A stretch of DNA of 64,000 nt from positions 148,212 to 212,211 of the forward strand of contig NW_025855829.1 in NCBI RefSeq assembly GCF_002878395.1, written 5' to 3'. Positions 1 to 9,099 of this stretch are shown here, piece by piece; position 1 is the first letter of the stretch, and the number at the start of each line of letters is the position of its first letter. Below the pieces are notes generated by a model. That model saw nothing but the letters and a program-made list of their open reading frames with translations. It was not told the DNA's origin and did not search any database. Both the position numbers and the translations under genes were made by a program. Source of the stretch: Capsicum annuum (taxonomy: Eukaryota; Streptophyta; Magnoliopsida; Solanales; Solanaceae).

Positions 1-117
1 AAGGTGGATGAGTGCGAGAGTGAATTGACCCGAGACTTGGAGTGTACACGTGAAGTACAAAGGAAGGCCTAAATAGGCTCCAAAATTAGTCCATACAATG
101 CACTCCAAGGGAGCCCA
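1..117 (+). repeat. Truncated LTR of the TGATAC family (L type)
   Basis: These bases match the first part of the two LTRs of element L at 5873 and 8147, including the stretch GAGTGAATTGACCCGAGACTT. The match stops after GAGCCCA at 117, and reverse-transcriptase codons of the Tekay element T1 follow directly. The LTR start lies just outside the window. Only about 130 bp of the LTR seems to survive, so an L-type insertion in the T1 reverse transcriptase was probably cut down by deletion. Confidence 0.8.
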
Positions 118-1093
118 TGACAGTCATTTACGATAAGTGTTACAGATTCTTCGTGATTGTAAGCTATATGTGGAGTTCTCTAAATGTGAGTTTTGGTTAA
201 AATCTATGGCATTTTTAGGTCATAATGTATCTGATGAATGGATAATGATTGATACTCAAAAGATAGAAGTCGTGAAGAACAGGTCAAGACCTATAACGCC
301 TACAAAAGTTCGTAGTTTCTTGGGGTTGGCAGGTTATTGTAGGAGGTTCTTGAAGGGTTTTCTTCAATTTCTGCACCTTTAATAGAGCTAACACACAAAG
401 CTTCCATGTTTCAATAGAATGATGCATGTGAAAGGAGTTTCCAAGATCTAAAGAATAAGTTGCTTCTACACCCGTATTGGTGCTTCCAAAAGGCACAAAG
501 GGGTATACAGTGTATTGTGATGTTTCAAGAACTGGCTTAGGATGTGTATTGATGCAGCATGGTAAAGTCATAGCATATGCCTCAAGACAATTGCGGCCAC
601 ATGAGAAGAATTATCTGAAGCATGATCTTGAACTAGCAGCGGTTATATTTGCCTTAAAGATATAGCATCACTACTTGTATGGGATTTATGTTGACATATA
701 TATCGACCACAAGAGTTTGTAATATATCTTTAATCATAAGGATCTAAATTTGAGGCAGCGAAGATGGCTTGAATTATTAAAAGACTACGACGTTGATATC
801 TTGTATCATTTAGGGAAAGTAAATGTGTAGCAGATGAATTATGTTGGAAAACTATGGCACCATCTATAGAAAGACAAAGGATGACTAAAGTTCTGTCCAA
901 TCTAGCCAATTTGGGAGTTCGCCTTCTTGAAACTCCAGATGAAGGGCTTATTATTTATAATGCGGTAGAATCTTCATTTGTAGATGAAATGAAAGAGAAG
1001 CAATATGCAGATCCCATACTATTACAACTTAAGGAGAATGTACAATGTGGTATGACAAAGTCATTTGAGATAATACAAGAGAGAGTACTTTGG
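118..1093 (+). pseudogene. T1: Ty3/gypsy chromovirus pol, RT C-terminus and RNase H (degenerate)
   Basis: This is the middle of a Tekay/Del-type pol. The RT connection region is visible in the translation (FSKCEFWLKSMAFLGH, then VRSFLGLAGYCRRF). It is followed by RNase H with [10 protein letters not shown], the Glu of HDLELAA and the Asp of YIDHKSL, so the acidic RNase H residues survive. The reading frame changes between about 382, 477 and 854, and there are in-frame stops at 663-665 and near 719. The RT catalytic YxDD part lies upstream of the window or is lost. The segment ends in the spacer before the integrase, where a solo LTR is inserted. It can no longer encode a working enzyme. I am confident about the family; the clade call rests on the chromodomain further downstream. 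Confidence 0.9.
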
Positions 1094-1793
1094 TGATACG
1101 AGAAAGACAACTGAATCACTACAACAACAACAACAATACAAGATAACACTGGTGTATTTGATACCAAAACAGCCACCATAAACTAACAAAGAGAGTATCA
1201 AGATAACAAGATAAAGAACAAGATAAAGAACAAGATGAACAATAACACAATGGAAACAACAACACACGGTTTTTTACTAGAACAGCAACAAAGAGTACAA
1301 GAAATGTAAAGATAGATAGATAGACAAAGTGAAGGTATAATCTTAAGAACCCAAGAGCCTATTCCACTCTTGGACCCTTAACACTACATACTATAAATAC
1401 CTATCTCTTTGGTGAGCACAAGAGAGACCTCAACCTCCTCTAGAACCCAATGTTCCAAGCATGAATCTAACATAAATGATTCCACACTCAAGTTGGAAAT
1501 CCTAGTTACAATATTTCGGCCATAGGCCTTTCTCACAAGAGAGAAATATTCTTACAAATTTCAATATCAATAAACATCTAAGACTAAAAACCCTAAAAGG
1601 TTCTATATATAGTGTATTACAAAATAGAATACAAAATGACCACAATACCCCTCAAGGGTGAGGTGCCCATCAAGTGTAACTTAGGGACTGTTTTAGTGCA
1701 TTTAGGCCCTCTTTTACACTTTACTTGTGCGCTTCCTTGGACATATTCAATACGTACTCATTCTCGTCCATCCTGGTGGCTTTACTCGTATCA
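1094..1793 (-). mobile_element. Solo LTR S1 of the TGATAC family, TSD TTTGG
   Basis: A 700-bp solo LTR interrupts T1 pol exactly between RNase H and the integrase zinc finger. Its ends form a 9-bp inverted repeat, TGATACGAG at 1094 and CTCGTATCA ending at 1793. The flanks are a perfect 5-bp target duplication, TTTGG at 1089-1093 and 1794-1798. Orientation is minus: the TATATATAG box and the start resembling those of E belong to the complementary strand. ORFs in it (for example 1612-1824) are not genes. The internal region was lost by LTR-LTR recombination. Confidence 0.93.
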
Positions 1794-1798
1794 TTTGG

Positions 1799-3110
1799 TG
1801 CCAAAACAGATTATGTATGCCTAATGTAGATGGGCTAAAAAAAGGATTATAACAGAGGCACATCATTCAAGGTATTCCATCCACTCGGGGTTAACTAAAA
1901 TGTATCATGATTTGAAAAGAATACATTGGTGGGGTGGCATGAAGAAGAATATTTCAGAATTTGTAGCTGAATATCCAAATTGTCAAAGAGTTAAAGTAGA
2001 GCATCAAAAGCCCCACTGGGCTTATATGCAATGTATAAATCTTCAAATTTGGAAGTGGGACATGATCAACATGGATTTCATCACTGGTTTGCCTAATACA
2101 TCTCGAAAGTTTGATTCCCTATGGGTGATAGTTTATAGGCTTACTAAATCAGCACACTTCCTATTGGTTAGGACGACTTATACAGTTGAAGAGTATGCCA
2201 AATTGTATATTAAAGAGATAGTTTGACTACACAAAGTACCAATCTCTTTCTGTCAGATCGGGGAGCTCAATTTACTGCAAATTTTTAGAAGTCTTTTCAG
2301 AGAAATTTGGTGACACAAGTAAATGTAAGTACAACTTTTCATCCTCAAATAGATGGACAAGCAGAACATACCATTCAAATACTTAAATATATGCTATGAG
2401 CTTGTGTATTGGACTTTTAAGGAAGCTGGGATGATCATTTACCTCTCATGGAGTTTGCCTACAATAATAGTTATCATTCAAGTATCAAAATGGCGCCATA
2501 TGAAGCTTTGTATGGAAGAAAGTGTAGATCACTAATTGGATGGTTTGAAGTGGGTGAAACTACCTTATTCAGGCCAAATCTTGTTCCTCAAGCTATGGAA
2601 AAGGTTAAAGTGATCCAACAGCTGCTGGAGATAGCCTAAAGTAAACATAAGTCATATGCAGATATTAGAAGAAGGGGGCTAGAGTTTGCTATAGGTGATT
2701 GGGTATTCTTAAAGGTATCACCAATGAAGGGGGTTATGAGATTTGGTAAGAAAGGAAAACTAAGTCCACGTTATATAGGCCCATACAATATTACTCAAAG
2801 GTTTGGCCAAGTTCCTTATGAATTAGAGCTACCCCAAGAGCTCTCAACTGTTCATCCAGTATTTCACGTCTCAATGCTCTGAAAGTACATGGGTGATCCA
2901 TCTCATGTTATGCCTACTGAAGATATACAAGTTATGGAAGATCTCACCTATGAAGAAATACCTATTACTATCCTAGATCGACAAGTTAAAAAGTTAAGGA
3001 ATAAAGAAATAGCTTCGTTAAAAGTTCTATGGAGAAACCAACAAGTAGAAGAGATAACATGGGAAGCTGAAAAAAGCGATGAAATCTGAGTACCCCCATT
3101 TGTTCAAATA
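1799..3110 (+). pseudogene. T1: integrase and chromodomain of Tekay-type chromovirus (degenerate)
   Basis: This continues T1 pol beyond the solo LTR. The integrase HHCC zinc finger is recognisable (HSRYSIHSGLTKMYHDL, then PNCQRVK), but the first Cys of CPNC is Tyr. The catalytic core has MDFITGLP (first Asp), a frame-shifted SDRGAQF (second Asp, near 2258) and DGQAE (Glu, near 2353). These are followed by EFAYNNSYHSS, MAPYEALYGRKCRS, then LKVSPMKGVMRFGKKGKL and HPVFHVSML. The chromodomain (about 2950-3090) contains ILDRQVKKLRNKEIASLKV and WEAE. Chromodomains of this type bind histone marks and direct integration into heterochromatin. Stops (2227, 2638, 2881) and at least two frameshifts make it dead. 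Confidence 0.92.
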
Positions 3111-3255
3111 TGAAGAAAAAGTCCCAGATGTTGAATTGGAGCAATAACAAGTAAGTATAATATATTAGTACTATGTGATAATAGGGATGTTTAACTTAGG
3201 CTTGAACTTGTTTTGGTTGGACGGTTATGCTAACATTCGAGGACGAAGGTTTCTA

Positions 3256-3267
3256 AGGAGGGGAGGA
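3256..3267 (+). promoter_or_regulatory. Polypurine tract of T1
   Basis: The purine run AAGGAGGGGAGGA lies directly before the LTR start TGTGACACC. This is where plus-strand DNA synthesis of a Ty3/gypsy element is primed. Confidence 0.75.
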
Positions 3268-5462
3268 TGTGACACCCCTTACATTGCATGTACTTTCCCT
3301 ATTTATAGTAACTTGTTATAGTTTTATGGTATAGGTAATGGTTGAGATTTTTTATGCAAGTATTAATGGTGTAGATGAAATTATAGATGCTACTCGTACG
3401 TTTTTATGTGACACTATCAAGTTAACATCGATACAACTATTAAACTTGGGATTGTAAGCTGGTATTTGGATCTAAAGTTTAAAGTGAACAAGTGTGTACA
3501 AGTTGAAAGTTAGATTAAAGGAATTAGGAGCTGGAAATGGAATGAAATATTGAGGTGCTTGCTTGACTTAGTTGAGCTAGTAGGTGAGTCACCTACTTAA
3601 GCTTTTTGGACCAAATTAATGGACCCATGGCTATGGACCATATTTGGGACTAAACTAATGTACTCATTTGGGCCAAATTGAATAAAAGAGAAAGAAAATA
3701 GAGAAATGGACCAACAATTAATTCTACCAAAGGCCCAAGTTAATTGAGCCCAAAATAAAAATTTAAGCAAGTAGGTGTATCACCTACTTTGAAATTTTGA
3801 GCAGCTTAAACCCTTAAGTAGGTGCATCACCCACTTGACTAATTTATGGCTGGAAATGAAGTCAATAATAAGGGCTCAATATAAGATCAATATAGCTGGC
3901 CATTTTGCTCATTTTAACCACAATATTCCCTTTTAACTTTCAGCGTTCTCTCTTTCTTAACAAGGATAACAACAGCAGTCCTGAAATTCCTTCTAGCGTT
4001 CTTGAAGAAACCCTAATCTTTGCATGCTAAGGTAAGTGAAACACGAGTTTTAGCTTAATTATCTCATGGAAGATTAGGAAAATATGCTATAGGTGTCTAA
4101 TTATAAATACATGGAAGAATATATAACTGCTACTTGCTTGCTTTTTCTTTATTAATAAGATATCTCTTTTCTTCTGTGGTTTAAAGTATGAAGGAAAGTG
4201 AAAGTTGAAGTTCTTGAGGAGTTCAAATATAAGTTGCAGAATTAAGGTAAGGTGACTGCTCCATTTTGTGCTACTTATATATGAATTTGAGAAAGAATTA
4301 TGAATGTGTTATTATTGAGAACTCAAGAGATGATGAGTTCAATAAGTGATTGCTACAATAAAAGGGATTTGGGACTATTTTGTATGTATATGTTATGGGC
4401 TGCCAGGTTGATGTCGGAGAAAGGTGTGATTATTTTGTAATGAAATATAGAAGAAAGGTGTGGCGGTACACCACCAAACTAATTATTACATTTGTTTACT
4501 GCCCAATCTGTTTTGCATATTATTTGGAATGTGTAATGAAGCCAAGGTGGTTTCGGTGAACCTTATAAAGACATGTATGGTATGTGGGTGTAATTGGAAG
4601 AGAAAAGGGTTAAAATAACACCCTTAATTGATAGATTAAGAGCTTACTGCTCGATTACTGTTTTGGTGAAGTTAAATAGCCCAAACGTGTTGGTTGGTTG
4701 CTAATATTAGTTTCCCATATCTTTTGTTATAGATAAGTAATTTGAAAGGCGGGAAGTCAAGTTTGGTTATTTTTGGAGTTATATAACCAAGTATGTAAGG
4801 CATACTCTATTTTACACTCTTTGGCATGAAATCGGATATTTGGTCCATCAAGTAAGCTTCCAAGGTTATCTATCCTATAACTAGTGATACATAATGGCAG
4901 CGTATGATATCACATTCAGTCAATGACCGTGTTCCCACTCTCTAACATGTTAAAACACCTCAATACATACTTATTATTAGGAGTTCTCTGTTTACTCATA
5001 TAAGACCCATGTGTTATTTTCAGCTCTTATGCACTTCATCTGTGTGCCAACAGCTCCCTACCTCATTGTTGTTGCATTAAATGCCCATTTACATATCTCT
5101 TATTGGTAGATTACTATTTCAAGGTACCATAATGTTATGACCACCAAAGTAACAATTTCAAAGGTTAAACAAACTAGTAATATAAATCTGTAAAAAGAGT
5201 GGCAACTCAGAGGCATAAGCCTAGCATGGGCCAATCTCGATACCTTTATATGTGGGTGGAATCTCAGGGGCATAACCCTAGCATGGGCTAATCCCAATAT
5301 TTGTTTATGGGTTGCAGCTCAGGGGTGTAAGCCTAGTATGGGCCGATCCTAATTTGTCTATTTACCACTGATCAGCTTGTCATTTGTATTATATGACTTA
5401 CAAAGATTATGAAGTAAGAAAGGTAAAATAAGAAAGAAATGTAATGTACCTAATCCTACAAA

Positions 5463-5472
5463 TATATAAAGG
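5463..5472 (+). promoter_or_regulatory. TATA box of the T1 LTR
   Basis: TATATAAAGG lies about 580 bp (insertion removed) before the LTR end and is kept in the T2 LTR at 56,861-56,870 and, weaker, near 10,840. It is the best candidate for the RNA polymerase II promoter of this LTR type. Confidence 0.6.
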
Positions 5473-5872
5473 TAGTCTACTAGCACTATATATTCACTGG
5501 TATCTGATTTTTATTGAGCTCTTGTATCATGTGTTGTTACCTTCAGCCTTACATATTTAGTACATATTTTCATAATCACGTCCCTCATGGGTAACCTAAA
5601 TTTTGTGCTGCAGGCACAGGTACTTCAGCTAATATACCTCGCTAGTAGAAGCACAGGCTATTCAGTGACTATTGGTGAGCTCCAGGTTGATTCGGGGTTT
5701 TCTGAGTTTGTTCCATATGTTTTGGCATTGCGCAGTAGTCAAAAGTAGGGTGGGGGTTTATCCCGACCCTAGCTAAGTCCATGTATCTTTTTAAGGCTTT
5801 GTAGACTAATCTAAAGTTAAACATGGTAGTGTCTTGTCTTTTAGATGTGGTGACCAAAACGGCCAAGTGTTG

Positions 5873-6619
5873 TGATACGGGTACAACTACGAAGGTGGGT
5901 GAGTGCGAGAGTGAATTGACCCGAGACTTAGAGTATACACGTGAAGTGTAAAGGAAGGCCTAGATAGGCTCCAAAATCAGTCCATACAAAGCACTCCAAG
6001 GGAGCCCACTTGAAGACTTTGACTAAGGGGTCATTTTGGATATTTCACACTATTCTTGTAGTACACTATAAATACAACCTTCTAGGGTTTCATTCATTAG
6101 ACTTGGATAAATATTGATGTTGTATCACACTTTGAAACATTTCTCTCTTATGAGAAAGGCTCCAATAGCCAAAATCCATGTAACTAGGATTTTCAACATG
6201 AAGGTAGAATCTCTCGTGTTGGATTCATGCTTGGAAACGTTGGGTGCATTGAGAGATCAAGATCCCTCTTATTCCTACGTAGGAGATAGGTTAGTGTTGT
6301 GTCTAGTATTAAAGGTCCAAGAGTGTAACAATTCTTGGGTTATTAATATTATTGCCTCATTTGGTCTATCTATCTATCTTTACATTTTAGATTTGTAGTG
6401 GACTATTTTGTGTCTTTGTTGAATTTGAATTTTGTAATCATTGTGTTTATCTTGTTCATTGTGTATTGTGTCTATTTTTGTGTTGAAAACACACCTCTTT
6501 ATCTTGTTATTGTGTGATTGTAGCAAATCCAAGAGTGGTCTCCATCTTAGCCCTCAAATCCTTCAGATTAGTGGACTGTTTTGGAGTTGTTTTGTGTTTC
6601 TCTTGTTTTTCCCGCATTA
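5873..6619 (+). repeat. 5' LTR of element L
   Basis: 747 bp, TGATAC start, CATTA end (CATCA in the partner LTR). The TATA box is at 6067-6074. The U5 part contains CTATCTATCTATC and GAGTGGTCTCCATCTTAG, which recur in J and, reversed, in the E and F LTRs. Confidence 0.88.
6067..6074 (+). promoter_or_regulatory. TATA box of the L LTR
   Basis: TATAAATA in the context ACACTATAAATACAACC. It is duplicated in the second LTR at 8341-8348 and matched by TATATATAG in S1 and related minus-strand LTRs. Confidence 0.65.
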
Positions 6620-6621
6620 TT

Positions 6622-6632
6622 TGGTATCAAAG
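6622..6632 (+). promoter_or_regulatory. Primer-binding site of L (initiator Met tRNA type)
   Basis: TGGTATCAAAG starts two bases after the LTR. It differs by one base from the common plant PBS TGGTATCAGAG, complementary to the 3' end of initiator methionine tRNA. Confidence 0.75.
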
Positions 6633-7946
6633 ACATCTTTGATTTTGTTCTAACAAGATCAATCTTGGGCTTGAGACTTGAAAAAAAAAGGAAATTTCCA
6701 GAAAATAGCAATCTGTCCACTTTGTGTTCTTGGCCAAAAATTGTATTCTTGTTGTGTCTTGGCCGAGATTTTTACATGTCTTAAGTTTTTATAGTGTTAG
6801 TATTGTTCTTCACTAACACTTTGAGTCTATATCTTGATTTGAGCCTTTGTTGTTGATGTTGTTATTGTAAACTTTGACTTGACAGATTGTTGTTGGTATT
6901 GTTGTTGTGGATTTAAAGTTTGGACTATTTTGGACGTGTGGTGTGTTGTTGGTTCAAGGTTTGAACGTGTATTATGGAGATTATGTCATGGATTTTAAGC
7001 TTGGAAAAGTTTTTTTGATGTTTGGGGTCCAACTTGAACCTTAGAACTTCAAGACTCAAAGTTTGTGTTCTTGGTGTTCTTCACCATCTCTATATGTTGT
7101 TCAAGAAAAGATGGTTGTTGATCTTATAAGTTGAAGAAAGAGAGTGTGAATTGATGTTAGTATTGCAAGGTATAAATTCAAGATTTAAGGTGTAAGACTT
7201 ATGGCTCAAAGACTTTTCCTACAACCACAAAAGACTTTATCAACCATTTCCCAACACTCCCTAGACTAGATTTCTACTTTTCAGCTTTTTCTTATTTCAA
7301 GAACCTTGTGTTTTGGGACAAACTACTTTTTCTTGTTTCAAGAACCTTGTCTTGTGGGACTAGTACAAGACAAAAGTCATCCTTCTAAGAGTGGACTTGT
7401 AGAGATTCAAGACTTGTGTTTTTCCTCTAAAACCAATTGACTCCTTCCCAAATTACAATGGGACCAAGACTTGAAATTGAAATATAAAATTGAGAAACCG
7501 CAACCAATACGTTACTGCCACATCATCATTTTTACTGTTCATGTAACAATTTTGGCTCAAATTGTAGATTTCTTAGTTTTATTTTATTATCTCTTAGTTC
7601 GTTTGTTAGTTCGAACACTAATTGACAACCTAGTAATCTCCTACTAGCTTGTAAGTTAGTTTTGTCTCTGTTTGTTCGTGTTTACGTTTGTTGTGTACTT
7701 TTATCTTTTTGAATTCGTTGTTAGTTCTTGACTCAAGTCCTACAAGATTTTGTTTGAGTTTCAAACAAAAATCCATTTTGGGACAAGAGTAGACCCGACA
7801 CTCAATCACTCACGAAGTATAAGCCGACTTTCAATACTTGTGAAATCTAGTGTGAGATAAAACTGAGAGTGAGAGTGTGGTGAGACATTTTTTATCTAAC
7901 AAGTTTGTTTGTTTTCTTTATTTGTTGTGTCTTTTTGTTAGGTACA
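6633..7946 (+). other. Untranslated leader of L
   Basis: About 1.3 kb without a credible gene. Blocks conserved in J, E and H include the TTGGCCAAAAATTGT / CTTGGCCGAGATTTTTAC pair at about 6731-6776, the CAACCAATACG..ACTGTTCATG..TTTTGGCTCAAATT block at about 7502-7568, and the pyrimidine-rich TTTTTGTTAG/GTACA immediately before the ORF start. The ORFs at 6441-6653 and 6581-6784 are chance or LTR-derived. Confidence 0.65.
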
Positions 7947-8146
7947 ATGGCTGCCCATAATTTCAATGCCACATGTGATTGTATCAATGACAATATTAAA
8001 AATATGAAATGGCACATTGAAATTATACGTCAATTGCTACCCAAACTCTACCCACAAAATCCAATTATCCAAGCACCTTGCGTTGAGAGCTTCTCGAAGA
8101 AAGTTGCTGCCCAACTTATGAGTAAAACTTGCCCACCACTTGAGGA
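7947..8146 (+). pseudogene. L: short ORF, N-terminal part of the family's non-pol protein
   Basis: The start is the ATG at 7947, just after the acceptor-like TTTTTGTTAGGTACA. The product begins MAAHNFNATCDCINDNIKN and continues with IIRQLLPKLYPQNP and PCVESFSKK. It aligns with the start of the longer ORF of E (minus strand, 52,979: MAATNLDATFDRIN, QLLPKLIP, TPCAESFP). After about 67 codons it runs into PPLED and the LTR, so L is a deletion derivative that keeps only the N-terminus. The helical, partly charged start could be a gag-like oligomerisation segment; that is a guess. No database family is recognised. Confidence 0.6.
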
Positions 8147-8893
8147 TAATACGGGTATGACCACGAAGGTGAGTGAGTGAGAGAGTGAATTGACCTGAGA
8201 CTTGGAGTGTACACGTGAAGTACAAAGGAAGGCCTAAATAGGCTCCAAAATCAGTCCATACAAAGCACTCCAAGGGATCCCACTTGAAGACTTTGACTAA
8301 GGGGTCAGTTTGGACATTTCACACTATTCTTGTAATACACTATAAATACAACCTTCTAGGGTTTAATTCATTAGACTTGGCTGAATATTGATGTTTTATC
8401 ACACTTAGAAACATTTCTCTCTTATGAGAAAGGCTCTCATAGCCGAAATCCATGTAACTAGGATTTTCAACTTGAGGGTGGAATCTCTCATGTTGGATTC
8501 ATGCTTGGAAATATTGGGTGCATTGAGAGATCAAGGTCTCTCTTATTCCTACGTAGGAGATAGGTTAGTGTTGTGTGTAGTATTAAAGGTCCAAGAGTAT
8601 AACAATTCTTGGGTTGTTAATATGATTGCCTCATTTGGTCTATCTATCTATCTTTGCATTTCAGATTTGTAGCAGACTATTTTGTGTCTTTGTTGAATCT
8701 AAATTTTGTAATCATTGTGTTCATCTTGTTCATTGTATATTATGACTGTTTTGGTGTTGAAAACACACCTCTATATCTTGTTATTGTGTGGTTGTAGCGA
8801 ATCCGAGAGTGGTCTCCATCTTAGTCCTCAAATCCTTCAGATTAGTAGACTGTTTTGGAGTTGTTTCGTGTTTCTCTTATTTTTCCCGCATCA
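8147..8893 (+). repeat. 3' LTR of element L
   Basis: 747 bp, same length as LTR1 and mostly identical to it, with scattered transitions. Its end CATCA is followed by TTTGGTATCAAAGTGG, a second copy of the PBS region, which is unexpected after a 3' LTR. Confidence 0.85.
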
Positions 8894-9099
8894 TTTGGTA
8901 TCAAAGTGGATTTAGTGTAACATATATATAATTTTGAGCTTGCTAATGTAGATATTCTCATTGATGCATAATATCATGTTTGTTAGAACCTTTAGTTATC
9001 ATAGTTACATGCATGAGAAGTACAAGGTTATGAATTGGTTCTCTTAGGCCTTTACGGTTACAGGTACCTGTCCGCCCCAATAGGATTTGAGGCATGACA

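Larger units (their letters stand above)
5873..8893 (+). mobile_element. Element L: short non-autonomous LTR retrotransposon
   Basis: Two 747-bp direct repeats (5873-6619 and 8147-8893) flank a 1.5-kb interior. LTR1 starts TGATACGGG; LTR2 starts TAATACGGG (one mutation) and ends CATCA. The interior holds a PBS, a 1.3-kb leader and an ORF of only about 67 codons, with no RT, RNase H or integrase. The element sits in the T1 LTR, as shown by comparison with uninterrupted copies at 11,231 and 57,251. The left flank is TGTTG. On the right, 22 extra bases that begin like the PBS separate LTR2 from TGTAA and the resumed host sequence, so the target duplication is not clean. Confidence 0.88.
3268..9099 (+). 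repeat. 3' LTR of T1, about 2.8 kb, interrupted by element L
   Basis: The LTR starts TGTGACACCCC after the polypurine tract and ends GAGGCATGACA. Without element L (5873 to about 8919) it is close to 2.8 kb. Homology to the copies at 9100-11,420 and 56,772-57,439 fixes the breakpoints. Its U3 holds three short inverted repeats built on AAGTAGGTG/CACCTACTT (3579-3597, 3769-3789, 3816-3836). A repeated GGCATAAGCCTAGCATGGGC unit occurs around 5213-5342. No gene is present; the antisense ORF at 5669-5866 is LTR sequence. Confidence 0.88.

Noticed and set aside
118..3110. Endogenous pararetrovirus (caulimovirid) considered for the RT/RNase H
   Set aside because: Integrase, chromodomain, polypurine tract and LTR follow in the Ty3/gypsy order; no movement or coat protein features are present.
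5669..5866. Antisense ORF in the T1 LTR, with a similar one at 57,065-57,256
   Set aside because: Antisense to the LTR R-U5; lengths and frames differ and no domain is present. Shared only because the LTRs are related.
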